Source: Pseudomonas antarctica
GTDB lineage: Bacteria; Pseudomonadota; Gammaproteobacteria; Pseudomonadales; Pseudomonadaceae
Length of the DNA: 64,000 nt
Direction: 5' to 3'
Assembly: GCF_001647715.1 (NCBI RefSeq)
Contig: NZ_CP015600.1
Location: 2,418,001-2,482,000, forward strand
Shown here: piece by piece, positions 45,595 to 54,681 of the stretch
Position numbering within the stretch: position 1 is the first letter of the stretch
Layout: the number at the start of each line of letters is the position of its first letter
Notes under the pieces: generated by a model
Told to the model about the DNA's origin: nothing
What the model saw: only the letters and a program-made list of their open reading frames with translations
Databases searched by the model: none
Made by a program: the position numbers and the translations under genes

Positions 45595-45674
45595 GATTAA
45601 AATGTGATTTTTATTATTTTTTGCCATCCCATAGGCTGACTGGAAGTCCTTAAGGCTATCCAGGAAGTTTTGCC

Positions 45675-46469
45675 ATGAGCAGCGTCACCCCGATCTCCAG
45701 CGTTTCCAGCAACGTTCGCCAGCGCGTCACGCCAGAAGAGTGGGAGGTGCGCGTCAAACTGGCCGCGGCCTATCGACTGGCGGCGTTGTACAAGTGGACC
45801 GACCACATCTACACGCACTTTTCCGCCCGTGTGCCGGGGCCGCAGGAGCACTTTCTGATCAACGCCTTCGGGCTTTTGTTCGATGAAATCAGCGCCTCCA
45901 ACCTGGTCAAGGTCGACCTCGACGGCACCCTGGTCGATGACCCGACCGGCCTGGGCATCAATTACGCCGGTTATGTGATCCATAGCGCCATTCACTGTGC
46001 CCGCCACGACCTGCAAGCAGTGCTGCACACCCACACCCGTGACGGTATTGCGGTGTCGGCGCAAAAAGACGGCCTGTTGCCGATCTCCCAACATTCCATC
46101 GCGTTCTCCGGCCGGGTGGCCTATCACGGCTATGAGGGCGTGGCCCTGGACCTGGATGAGCGTGAGCGGCTGGTGGCGGATTTGGGTGACAAGAGTGTGA
46201 TGATCTTGCGCAACCATGGGCTGTTGACGGCTGGCGTCAGCGTGGAGCATGCGTTCCAGCAGCTGCAAGGGTTGGAGCGCGCGTGCACTATCCAGATTGC
46301 GGCGCAGGCGGGCGGCAATGCTGAGTTGATCTTCCCGCCGGCAGAGGTGGTGGCCAAGGTGGAAGAGCAGGCCAAGGTATTCAGCAATGGCGAAGGGCCG
46401 GGCGTGGCACGGCATTGGAATGCGTTGATTCGGCAATTGGAACGCACCGATACCGATTACAAAAACTGA
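45675..46469 (+). CDS. Class II aldolase/adducin-family protein
   Basis: 264 residues with the zinc-dependent aldolase fold: YKWTDHIYTHFSARVPGPQE, VIHSAIHCARHDLQAVLHTH, HTRDGIAVSAQ and ILRNHGLLTAGVSVEHAF. The HTH residues and HGL histidine are the metal ligands. Family members cleave fuculose phosphate or similar sugars, or decarboxylate. In Pseudomonas this type is often next to sulfonate monooxygenases, where it may process the aldehyde left after desulfonation; this is inference. The 1.35 kb repeat region follows. Confidence 0.87.
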   Translation: MSSVTPISSVSSNVRQRVTPEEWEVRVKLAAAYRLAALYKWTDHIYTHFSARVPGPQEHFLINAFGLLFDEISASNLVKVDLDGTLVDDPTGLGINYAGYVIHSAIHCARHDLQAVLHTHTRDGIAVSAQKDGLLPISQHSIAFSGRVAYHGYEGVALDLDERERLVADLGDKSVMILRNHGLLTAGVSVEHAFQQLQGLERACTIQIAAQAGGNAELIFPPAEVVAKVEEQAKVFSNGEGPGVARHWNALIRQLERTDTDYKN

Positions 46470-46496
46470 ATTTGAAATCACTGAACAAGTAGAAAA

Positions 46497-47850
46497 TGTG
46501 GGAGCGGGCTTGCTCGCGAATGCGGAGTGTCAGTCAACGGAAATATCGACTGATCCACCGCTTTCGCGAGCAAGCCCGCTCCCACAGTAGGTCTGTGTTG
46601 CCAATCAGGGTTGTGCACGGCTCAGGCGCGCATCGAATCGGGCATGCGCAGCGCCACCCACCCTGGCAGTGCGTCGTTGACCAAGGCCAGGCAATTGATT
46701 GGCGACTTGCGCAGAAGAACTGGCACGCTTGCTTGGGTAAAACGCAGGGCAAATGTGGGAGCTGGCTTGCCTGCGATGGCGGTGGATCAGTCATACACAT
46801 GCTGACTGGCCTGCCGCACTCGCGAGCAAGCCCGCACACATGACATTTTTGGGTGCCTGGCAAAGAGGCGGCTCAGGCGGCGGGGTGTTCGTTGCCAGAA
46901 GTGTTGGCGGATACACCGCCATCGCAGGCAAGCCAGCTCCCACAGTAGATCTGTGTTGCCAATCAGGGTTGTGCACGGCTCAGGCGCGAATCGAATCGGG
47001 CATGCGCAGCGCCACTCACCCTGGCAGTGCGTCGTTGACCAAGGCGGGGCAATTGTTTGGTGACTATTGCGCAGACGAACTGGCACGCTTGCTTGGGTAA
47101 AACGCAGGGCAAAATGTGGGAGCGGGCTTGCTCGCGAATGCGGAGTGTCAGTCAACGGAAATATCGGCTGACCCACCGCTTTCGCGAGCAAGCCCGCTCC
47201 CACAGTGGGTCTGTGTTGCCAATGAGAGTTGTGCACGGCTCAGGCGCGAATCGAATCGGGCATGCGCAGCGCCACTCACCCTGGCAGTGCGTCGTTGACC
47301 AAGGCCAGGCAATTGTTTGGCGACTTGCGTAGAAGAACTGGCACGCTTGCTTGGGTAAAACGCAGGGCAAATGTGGGAGCTGGCTTGCCTGCGATGGCGG
47401 TGGATCAGTCATACACATGCTGACTGGCCTGCCGCACTCGCGAGCAAGCCCGCACACATGACATTTTTGGGTGCCTGGCAAAGAGGCGGCTCAGGCGGCG
47501 GGGTGTTCGTTGCCAGAAGTGTTGGCGGATGCACCGCCATCGCGAGCAAGCCCGCTCCCACAGTAGGTCTGTGTTGCCAATCAGGGTTGTGCGCGGCTCA
47601 GGCGCGAATCGAATCGGGCATGCGCAGCGATATGACATCACCGCCTGCCAACAGCGCCATCCACCCTGGCAGTGCGCCGTTGACCAAGGCGGGGCAATTG
47701 TTTGGTGACTATTGCGCAGAAGAACTGGCACGTTTACTTGGGTAAAACGCAGGGCAAAATGTGGGAGCGGGCTTGCTCGCGAATGCGGAGTGTCAGTCAA
47801 CGGAAATATCCACTGATCCACCGTCATCGCGGGCAAGCCCGCTCCCACAC
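46497..47850. repeat. Tandem compound repeat: BIMEs with a fourfold spacer
   Basis: No gene lies between 46470 and 47867. The stretch is a mosaic. BIMEs of one type lie at 46497-46587, 47115-47205 and 47760-47850, and BIMEs of a second type at about 46754-46845 and 47372-47463. Two further single REPs end at 46945 and 47563. A non-REP spacer of about 170 bases occurs four times (46588-46753, 46946-47114, 47206-47371, 47564-47759), each starting near GTCTGTGTTGCCAATCAGGG and ending near AACGCAGGGCAAA. The superunit of 618 bases (46497-47114) is repeated at 47115-47759 (645 bases), and a third copy begins at 47760. Copies 1 and 3 of the spacer resemble each other most, as do 2 and 4, showing duplication of the whole unit. 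Copy 4 keeps 27 extra bases between two CAGCG words that the others lack. Confidence 0.92.
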
Positions 47851-47867
47851 TGGGTTTTTTGGGGGGC

Positions 47868-48950
47868 TTAAGCGACCTGTTTGGCCTGCTCGCGCTCTGC
47901 GACCCACTGGCGGGTCAGCGGGATCAGCTGTTTGCCATAGTCGATCGCATCATTGAGCGGGTCGAATCCTCGGATCAGGAAGGTGGTGATGCCCAAGTCG
48001 TAGTAATCCAACAACGCTTCAGCGACTTGTTCGGCGGTGCCTACCAGCGAAGTGGAATTGCCCTGCGCGCCGAGCAACCCGGCAATCCCGGTCCACAAAC
48101 GCTTATCCAGCCGCGAGCCCTGCGCCGCTGCTGCCAGCAACCGACGCGAGCCTTCATTCGGCGGTTCACGGCGCACAAAGCCATTCTTTTCGGCCAGTGC
48201 GGTCGCCTGTTGCAAGATCGTTTCGGCCCGCGCCCATGCCAGCTCCTCGGTTTCGGCGAGGATCGGTCGCAACGACAAGCTGAAGCGAATTGTACGCCCG
48301 TGCCTGGCCGCTTCCGCACGCACCTGGGTCACGGTTTCGCGTACCTGCTCGTAGGTTTCACCCCACAGCGCATACACGTCGGCATGCTTGCCCGCGACCT
48401 CAATGGCGGCCTTGGAGGAACCACCGAAATACACAGGAATATGCGGCTGCTGCGGCGATTTCACCGTCGAGTGTGCGCCCTCTACCTGATAGTAGGTGCC
48501 GTCGAAATCGAAGGGCTGTTCGCTGGTCCATTCCTGGCGTACCACACTGAGGTATTCGTCGGTGCGCGCGTAGCGTTCGTCCTTGCCGATATGGCTGCCA
48601 TCGGCGCGCAGTTCACGGTCGTCGCCACCGGTAATGATGTGCACGGCGGTTCGCCCACCGTTGAATACGTCCAGCGTGGCGAATTGGCGTGCAGCCAGCG
48701 TGGGTTGTGTAAAGCCTGGGCGATGGGCGATCAGGAATTGCAGTTTTTGGGTCACGCTGGCGGCATGTGCGGCGATCAGCGTGCTGTCCGGGCTGTTGGA
48801 GTGGAAGGCCACCAGGGCGCGGTCGAACCCTGCGGCTTCGTGGGCGCGGGCCACGCTTTCGACGTAGTCCGGTTGCAGGGTAGGGCCGCTGCGCGGGTGG
48901 ATCTCGGAGGCGTGGTGACCACCGATATAGCCGATGAATTCAATGCTCAT
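47868..48950 (-). CDS. SsuD-like FMN-dependent alkanesulfonate monooxygenase
   Basis: 360-residue luciferase-like monooxygenase. It resembles SsuD, which uses FMNH2 and O2 to release sulfite from alkanesulfonates: FIGYIGGHHASEIHPRSG start, LIAHRPGFTQPTLAARQFAT, NGGRTAVHIITGGDDRELRA (SsuD-type HIITGG-D motif), and IPVYFGGSSKAAIEVAGKHA. No SsuE reductase gene is near. It is the third luciferase-like enzyme in the window. The gene is alone on its transcript, with AT-rich DNA upstream. Confidence 0.9.
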   Translation of the reverse strand: MSIEFIGYIGGHHASEIHPRSGPTLQPDYVESVARAHEAAGFDRALVAFHSNSPDSTLIAAHAASVTQKLQFLIAHRPGFTQPTLAARQFATLDVFNGGRTAVHIITGGDDRELRADGSHIGKDERYARTDEYLSVVRQEWTSEQPFDFDGTYYQVEGAHSTVKSPQQPHIPVYFGGSSKAAIEVAGKHADVYALWGETYEQVRETVTQVRAEAARHGRTIRFSLSLRPILAETEELAWARAETILQQATALAEKNGFVRREPPNEGSRRLLAAAAQGSRLDKRLWTGIAGLLGAQGNSTSLVGTAEQVAEALLDYYDLGITTFLIRGFDPLNDAIDYGKQLIPLTRQWVAEREQAKQVA

Positions 48951-49125
48951 GGTCTGTCCTTGCTAATGACGGGATTGACACCTCCTCCGGGCGTGGGGTC
49001 GGTCACTCGGGTCAAAAGTAAGGGCAGCGGGCGGGTCTGTAAAATGCCTGTTGGTTCTAACCTAATTATTAAAATACTGAATCATTTTCTATTTTAGTTA
49101 TCAGCAATGTGCATTAAAGGCCGCA

Positions 49126-50430
49126 CTAAAGACGCAACCGAACCTCCGCACACAATCCGCCGCCTACTCGGTTACTCAAGGTCAGCGAGCCGCCCATCGC
49201 CACCGCCAACTGCTGCGCGATCGCCAGCCCCAACCCGGTGCCGCCTGTGCCTCGATTGCGTGAGCTCTCCACCCGGTAAAAGGGCTGCATCACCTGCACC
49301 AATTCATCTTCGGCAATGCCAGGCCCACGGTCTGACACGGTGATGGACAACTGCCCGGACGCGGTCGAGCCGACTTCCAGTTCCGCGCTGCCGGCGAATT
49401 TCAGGGCATTGTCCAGCAGGTTCACCAGCACGCGGCGCAGTGCATGGGGGCGGGTGTCGAGGACGAGGGCGCTTTTGCCGGTGAGGCTGACAGGCTTGTT
49501 CATGTCCTGGTAATCAAACACCAGGCTGTCGAGAAAGGCGTCCAGATCAATGCGGTGACTGGCCTCGGTGGCACCGTGGACGCTGCGGGCGTAGGCCACT
49601 CCTTCACGCACCAGGTGCTCCATTTCGCCCAGGTCGCTCCACAGCTTGTCGCGATCGGCGGAGTCTTGCATAAATTCGGCGCGCAGTTTCATGCGGGTAA
49701 TCGGTGTTTGCAGGTCGTGGGAAATCGCCGCAAGGATCTGCATGCGTTCCTTGAGGTATTCGGCGATGCGCGTTTGCATGGCATTGAACGCTATCGCCGC
49801 ATGCGCAACCTCGGCCGGGCCTTTCTCGTCCAGAGGCGTGGGGTGTGCGTTGGGGTCAAGGGTTTCGACGGCGCGTGCCAGGCGAGTCAGCGGGCGGATG
49901 GCCAGGCGCACGGCAAACCAGGTACAGCCGAGCAACAGCACCAGTTGCAGCACCAGCACCACGGGCAACCAATAGGCGACGGGCAAGGCGGCTGGGCGCA
50001 CATCGAGGGTTATCGGGTTGCCATCGGCCAGAGTCAGGTGCACCTGGAAGTGTTTCTGCATGCCGGGAATGTTGCGCAAGGTCAACGCGTACTGCTCACC
50101 CAGCGCCTGTGAAATCGAGGTGGCGGCCATCGGCACGTCATCGCTGTTCATCGGCTCACCGGCCTCGCCGGCATTTAGCAGGTAGCGGTAGTTCTGCCGG
50201 TCGATACGCGGCAACCAACTGGCGCGCTCGTTGGCGGGCAGTCGGTCGAGGATGGCCACCGAGGTGGAGACATCGTTCTCCAGGTTGCCCAGCATGGCCG
50301 TGCGCGCGCTGATATAGCGCTCGTAGAACTGCGCGCTGAAGGACAAACCGTTGGCACACACCAGGCTGATCAGGAAGATCAGCGACAACTGCGACGCCAG
50401 GGTGCGCGGCCAGCCGAACCGCCATTTCAT
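49126..50430 (-). CDS. Two-component sensor histidine kinase
   Basis: 434-residue EnvZ/CpxA-type kinase with two membrane segments (QLSLIFLISLVCANGLSFSA and LPVAYWLPVVLVLQLVLLLG) around a periplasmic domain of about 120 residues. A HAMP linker, H-box ISHDLQTPITRMKLRAEF, N-box LLDNALKF and G-boxes (DRGPGIAEDE, GTGGTGLGLAIAQQL) follow. It is encoded downstream of and overlapping its response regulator by four bases. The stimulus is unknown; location beside sulfur genes is suggestive only. Confidence 0.93.
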   Translation of the reverse strand: MKWRFGWPRTLASQLSLIFLISLVCANGLSFSAQFYERYISARTAMLGNLENDVSTSVAILDRLPANERASWLPRIDRQNYRYLLNAGEAGEPMNSDDVPMAATSISQALGEQYALTLRNIPGMQKHFQVHLTLADGNPITLDVRPAALPVAYWLPVVLVLQLVLLLGCTWFAVRLAIRPLTRLARAVETLDPNAHPTPLDEKGPAEVAHAAIAFNAMQTRIAEYLKERMQILAAISHDLQTPITRMKLRAEFMQDSADRDKLWSDLGEMEHLVREGVAYARSVHGATEASHRIDLDAFLDSLVFDYQDMNKPVSLTGKSALVLDTRPHALRRVLVNLLDNALKFAGSAELEVGSTASGQLSITVSDRGPGIAEDELVQVMQPFYRVESSRNRGTGGTGLGLAIAQQLAVAMGGSLTLSNRVGGGLCAEVRLRL

Positions 50431-51167
50431 TGCGTGGCCCCGAGGATTTCCACAGCCAGGGAGAACACATACCCTTCGCTGCGCACGGTCTTGATATAGG
50501 CCGGTTCGCGGGCATCATCCAGCAGGCGTTGGCGCAGACGGCTGACCAACAGGTCAATGGAGCGGTCGAACAAATCGGCGTCGCGGCCCTGGGTCAGGTT
50601 GAGCAATTGGTCGCGGTTGAGCACGCGCTGCGGATGGTCGAGAAACACCCGCAACAGGCGGTATTCCGCGCCGCTCAGGGCCACCAGGGTGTCGTCTTCG
50701 TCGAGCAGGTGGCGGGCAGTCGTGTCCAGGCGCCAGCGCCCAAAACGAATCAATCGCCCGCTCTCACTGACCACCAGGTTCGGCGGCAGCATGCGCGTGC
50801 GGCGTAACACTGCGTTGATCCGCGCCAGCAATTCACGGGCGGCGAAGGGTTTGACCAGGTAATCATCGGCACCCATTTCCAGGCCGATGATGCGATCGGT
50901 TTCATCGTTACGCGCGGTGAGCATCAGCACCGGCGTAGCCTTGTGCTTGCCCACCCGCAGCTCGCGGCACAGCTGCAAGCCGTCGTCGCCGGGCATCATG
51001 ATGTCGAGCACGATCAGGTCAACCGGGGTGGTGTCGAGGAAGCTGCGCATCTGGCGGCCGTCAGCAACCACGGTGGTGCGCATGCCGTTTTTCTTCAGGT
51101 AATTACCCAAAAGTTCGCGGATCTCCCGGTCGTCATCGACGATCAGGATGTGATCGACATGATCCAT
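50427..51167 (-). CDS. OmpR-family response regulator
   Basis: 246 residues: receiver domain with acidic pocket (VDDD, residues 10-13), phospho-acceptor Asp55 in LIVLDIMMPGDDG and conserved Lys in DDYLVKPFAARELLAR; then a winged-helix DNA-binding domain (LLRVFLDHPQRVLNRDQLLN, SIDLLVSRLRQRL). It partners the kinase at 49126. Target genes are not evident from the sequence. Confidence 0.94.
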   Translation of the reverse strand: MDHVDHILIVDDDREIRELLGNYLKKNGMRTTVVADGRQMRSFLDTTPVDLIVLDIMMPGDDGLQLCRELRVGKHKATPVLMLTARNDETDRIIGLEMGADDYLVKPFAARELLARINAVLRRTRMLPPNLVVSESGRLIRFGRWRLDTTARHLLDEDDTLVALSGAEYRLLRVFLDHPQRVLNRDQLLNLTQGRDADLFDRSIDLLVSRLRQRLLDDAREPAYIKTVRSEGYVFSLAVEILGATQ

Positions 51168-51324
51168 GCTGCCTTCCTCGTTAAATGCTCATGAGCCGCA
51201 GTCTAGCCATCGGCGCCTGCTTTGCCTTGTGCCCTTTGTATTGCAGTGTATCTGGCGATAACGAGATACACGGCGATGCAAAAAACCGACAGGCACGCGT
51301 GCGGGGATCGTTCACCCCAGCGCC

Positions 51325-51333
51325 TAAGCTAAT
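51325..51333 (-). promoter_or_regulatory. Inverted ATTAGCTTA motif upstream of dioxygenase and Met-type importer
   Basis: TAAGCTAAT on the plus strand, 83 bases before the 2-oxoglutarate dioxygenase ATG, is the reverse complement of the word seen at 44513 and 45586. Confidence 0.35.
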
Positions 51334-51415
51334 TCTAAAAAGGTATTTATTACGCGTTTTTAAGATCGTTTAGCTTGGTCGCTCCAACCCAAGACGTTCA
51401 TGGAGTGAGCCTTTG

Positions 51416-52447
51416 ATGCTGCAATCAATTACCACGTTGCCGTTGCTGGACCTGTCACAGCTCGACGGCAGCCCGCAGCAGCGCGGCAAATTCCTTGATG
51501 AGCTGCGATCTGCCGCGCGGCATATCGGGTTTTTCTACCTCACCGGGCACGGGATCGACCCGGCGCTGTTGAGCCAGGTGCAGCAGCAGGCACGCGCATT
51601 TTTCGCCTTGCCCGACGCCGATAAGCGCGCGGTCGGCATGCTCAACTCCCCGCACTTTCGCGGTTACAACCGCGCCGCTTCGGAGATCACCCGGGGCCAG
51701 CCCGACCTGCGCGAACAGTTCGACGTCGGCGCCGAGCGCGAGCCCCTGGATGCAGAACAATACCCGGCCGCCTGGGCGCGCCTGCAAGGTCCGAACCAAT
51801 GGCCGGCCGCTTTGCCCGAGCTCAAGCCTCGGGTGCTGGCCTGGCAGCAAGCGATGACGCAGATGTCGTTGCGCCTGCTGCGCGCCTTCGCCCAGGCGCT
51901 GTCGCTGCCCGAGAATGCGTTTGACGCGCTGTACGGCAGCACACCCAACGAACACATCAAGCTGATCCGCTACCCCGGTCGTCATGCACAACAAAGTCGC
52001 CAGGGCGTAGGTGCGCACAAGGACTCCGGCTTCCTGAGCTTCTTGCTGCAAGACCAGCAAGCCGGTTTGCAGGTGGAAGTGGAGGAGGGCCGTTGGATCG
52101 ACGCCGCGCCGCGCCCCGGTACGCTGGTGGTCAATATCGGCGAATTGCTTGAGTTGGCCAGCAACGGCTATCTGCGCGCCACCGTGCACCGGGTGGTCTC
52201 GCCGCCGGTGGGCAGCGAGCGCTTGTCCCTGGCGTTTTTCCTCGGCGCACAGCTGGATGCGGTGGTGCCGGTGTACCCATTGGCGCCGGAACTGCTGCGT
52301 GATGCACATGGCCCTGCCAGCGACCCGCGTAACCCGCTGCTGCGCGATGTCGGCTGGAATTACCTCAAGGGCCGCCTGCGTTCGCACCCTGATGTCGCCC
52401 AACGTTTTTACGCCGACGCCACACTTCCCCAAGCACTGTCCGCCTGA
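51416..52447 (+). CDS. 2-oxoglutarate/Fe(II) dioxygenase (isopenicillin N synthase family)
   Basis: 343 residues. The iron ligands are HKD in GVGAHKDSGFLSFLLQ and the distal His in YLRATVHRVVSPP; the 2-oxoglutarate Arg is in SERLSLAFFLG. N-terminal DIOX_N region: LRSAARHIGFFYLTGHGIDP. It probably oxidises an imported small molecule and is followed by a complete MetQNI-like importer, so the pair may handle a methionine-like or other sulfur compound. The start at 51416 follows a GAGTGAG purine-rich site. Confidence 0.88.
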   Translation: MLQSITTLPLLDLSQLDGSPQQRGKFLDELRSAARHIGFFYLTGHGIDPALLSQVQQQARAFFALPDADKRAVGMLNSPHFRGYNRAASEITRGQPDLREQFDVGAEREPLDAEQYPAAWARLQGPNQWPAALPELKPRVLAWQQAMTQMSLRLLRAFAQALSLPENAFDALYGSTPNEHIKLIRYPGRHAQQSRQGVGAHKDSGFLSFLLQDQQAGLQVEVEEGRWIDAAPRPGTLVVNIGELLELASNGYLRATVHRVVSPPVGSERLSLAFFLGAQLDAVVPVYPLAPELLRDAHGPASDPRNPLLRDVGWNYLKGRLRSHPDVAQRFYADATLPQALSA

Positions 52448-52463
52448 TCAGGAGATCACGATA

Positions 52464-53255
52464 TTGAAAACCACCGCACTTACCCTGGCGGCGTTGCTGG
52501 CCTCATTCAGTGTGTCGGCCGCCGATGCGTTGCGCGTCGCCGCCGACCCGATTCCCCATGCACAGATCCTCGAATACGTGCAGAAGCTTGACCCGAGCCT
52601 GAACCTGAAAATCATCGAGATCCCCAGCGGCGTGAACTCCAACGAGTTGCTGGCCCACGGTGATGTGGACGCCAATTACTTCCAGCACCTGCCGTATCTC
52701 AACTCACAGGAGCAGGCCCTCGGGCAGAAGTTCGCAGTGGCGGCCACCGTGCATATCGAACCGTTGGGCATCTATTCCCATCGCCATACCAGCCTCGCCC
52801 AGGTGCCGGATAAAGGCACCGTGGCCGTGCCGAACAACGTCACCAACCTCAGCCGCGCGCTCTACCTGCTGCAAGCCAATGGCCTGATAACACTCAAGCC
52901 AGGTTTCAATGATGCGTCCAAGGACCAGGCCACGCCCAAGGACATTGCCGAGAACCCCAGGCACCTGAAGATCCTGGAAATCGAATCGCCGCAAATCCCT
53001 CGTGCATTGGACGATGTGGACCTGGCGGTGATCAATGGCAACTTCGCGCTGGAGGCCGGGTTGGTGCCGGCCAAAGATGCCTTGGGGTTGGAAAAGGCCG
53101 AGGGCAACCCCTACGCGAATATCCTCGTGACCACGCCCAGGTTGGCGGACGACCCGCGTATCAAGCAGCTCGCCAAGGACCTGCGTTCACCGCAAGTTGC
53201 CCAGTTCATCAGCGAAAAATATGCCGGTTCGGTGATCCCGGTGGCGGCCGAATGA
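52464..53255 (+). CDS. NlpA/MetQ-family periplasmic binding protein
   Basis: 263 residues. Signal sequence [17 protein letters not shown] lacks a lipobox Cys, so it is a soluble periplasmic protein rather than a lipoprotein. Family features: [71 protein letters not shown]. The start is TTG at 52464, set by AGGAG at 52450-52454. Its 3' end overlaps the ATPase gene. The ligand may be methionine or another sulfur compound; the 2-oxoglutarate dioxygenase upstream suggests a less common one. Confidence 0.88.
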   Translation: MKTTALTLAALLASFSVSAADALRVAADPIPHAQILEYVQKLDPSLNLKIIEIPSGVNSNELLAHGDVDANYFQHLPYLNSQEQALGQKFAVAATVHIEPLGIYSHRHTSLAQVPDKGTVAVPNNVTNLSRALYLLQANGLITLKPGFNDASKDQATPKDIAENPRHLKILEIESPQIPRALDDVDLAVINGNFALEAGLVPAKDALGLEKAEGNPYANILVTTPRLADDPRIKQLAKDLRSPQVAQFISEKYAGSVIPVAAE

Positions 53256-53998
53256 TCGTCGTCGAAGGGGTCAGCAAAACCTACGCCGGTGGCCAGCCGG
53301 CGGCGCTGGATAACGTGTCTTTGCAGATTGCCGACGGGTCGATCTTCGGCATCGTCGGCCGCAGCGGGGCGGGCAAAAGCACCTTGCTGCGCTGCCTCAA
53401 TTTGCTGGAGCGGCCAACCAGCGGGCGCATCCTGCTGGATGGTCAGGACCTGACCCAACTGAGCGACAAGCAATTGCGCGAGCAACGCCAGCGCATCGGC
53501 ATGATCTTCCAGGGCTTCAACCTGCTGCATTCGCGCAACGTGGCGGATAACGTGGCCGTGCCGCTGGAAATCGCCAAGGTGCCCAAGGCTGAGCGAGCGG
53601 CGCGGGTGGCCGAGTTGCTGGCGCTGGTAGGGCTCGGCGACAAGGCCCAGGCATTTCCTTCGCAATTGTCTGGCGGGCAAAAACAACGGGTGGGTATTGC
53701 CCGCGCGTTGGCGGCGCGCCCGGCGTATTTGCTGTCGGATGAGGCCACCAGCGCCCTTGACCCGGAAACCACCGCGTCGATCCTTGAGCTGTTGCGCGAC
53801 ATCAACCGACAGCTGGGGGTGACCATCGTGTTGATTACCCACGAACTGGAGGTGGTCAAGGCCATCTGCGACAGCGCGGTGTCCCTGGCGCAGGGCCGCG
53901 TGGTGGAGAGCGGCACCTTGCTGCAATTGCAGGCTGACCCGGCATCGCGCCTGGGCCGCTCGCTGGCGCCCAGCCTGCAAGTGGTGCGGGCCGTATGA
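53252..53998 (+). CDS. MetN-like ABC ATPase
   Basis: 248 residues with Walker [10 protein letters not shown], signature LSGGQKQR, Walker [17 protein letters not shown] and switch His ITHELEVV, all typical of MetN-type ATPases. It is shorter than E. coli MetN (343) because the C-terminal methionine-sensing NIL/ACT domain is missing, so direct feedback by intracellular substrate is unlikely. It overlaps both neighbours by four bases. Confidence 0.93.
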   Translation: MIVVEGVSKTYAGGQPAALDNVSLQIADGSIFGIVGRSGAGKSTLLRCLNLLERPTSGRILLDGQDLTQLSDKQLREQRQRIGMIFQGFNLLHSRNVADNVAVPLEIAKVPKAERAARVAELLALVGLGDKAQAFPSQLSGGQKQRVGIARALAARPAYLLSDEATSALDPETTASILELLRDINRQLGVTIVLITHELEVVKAICDSAVSLAQGRVVESGTLLQLQADPASRLGRSLAPSLQVVRAV

Positions 53999-54660
53999 AA
54001 ACCGACTGGAACGACGTGCTTCAATTGCTCCTCAATGCAACAGGCGAAACCCTCTACATGGTGCTGCTGGCGGGGTGGTTCACACTGTTGATCGGCCTGC
54101 CGCTGGGCGTGGTGCTGTTTATCAGCCGACGCGGTGGCCTGTTCCCCCTGCCACGGCTCAACCGTGTGTTGGGCGGGGTGATCAACCTGGGGCGTTCATT
54201 GCCCTTTGTGGTGATGTTGATTGCGTTGATTCCGCTGACACGCTTGATCGTCGGCACGACGCTGGGCAGCACGGCGGCGGTCGTGCCGATTACCATCGGC
54301 GCCTTTCCGTTTTTTGCGCGCATCGTCGAGAACGCCCTGGATGAAGTGGACAAGGGCCGCATCGAGGCCATTGTGGCCATGGGCGGTGATATCCGCCATG
54401 TGATTCTAAAAGTCCTGCTGCCCGAAGCCTTGCCGGCGCTGGTAGCCGGGGTGACGTTGACGTTGGTGATGCTGATCGGCTTTTCCTCCATGGCCGGCGT
54501 GATCGGCGGCGGTGGCCTCGGCGACTTGGCGATACGGTATGGCTACCAGCGTTTCAACAACCAGATCATGGTGGTGACGGTCATCGTGTTGGTGGTGCTG
54601 GTGCAGGGCGTGCAAAGCCTGGGGGATCGCTGTGTGAGGTCGTTGGCGCATCGTCGCTAA
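53995..54660 (+). CDS. MetI-like ABC permease
   Basis: 221 residues, five to six transmembrane segments, EAA loop ([20 protein letters not shown] then [16 protein letters not shown]). [20 protein letters not shown] is characteristic of MetI permeases. The ATG overlaps the ATPase stop. It is last in the dioxygenase-importer operon and converges on the MocR gene. Confidence 0.93.
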   Translation: MKTDWNDVLQLLLNATGETLYMVLLAGWFTLLIGLPLGVVLFISRRGGLFPLPRLNRVLGGVINLGRSLPFVVMLIALIPLTRLIVGTTLGSTAAVVPITIGAFPFFARIVENALDEVDKGRIEAIVAMGGDIRHVILKVLLPEALPALVAGVTLTLVMLIGFSSMAGVIGGGGLGDLAIRYGYQRFNNQIMVVTVIVLVVLVQGVQSLGDRCVRSLAHRR

Positions 54661-54681
54661 ACGTGATCGGTTTGCAGCGGG

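Noticed and set aside
46590-47745. Several 60-150 residue frames in both strands of the repeat array
   Set aside because: They are the same REP and spacer sequence translated repeatedly (RACSRMRSVSQRKY type); none has a ribosome-binding site.
46497-47850. Repeat array as a CRISPR
   Set aside because: Repeat units are inverted BIMEs of about 90 bases and the spacers are copies of one another, not unique; no cas genes are near.
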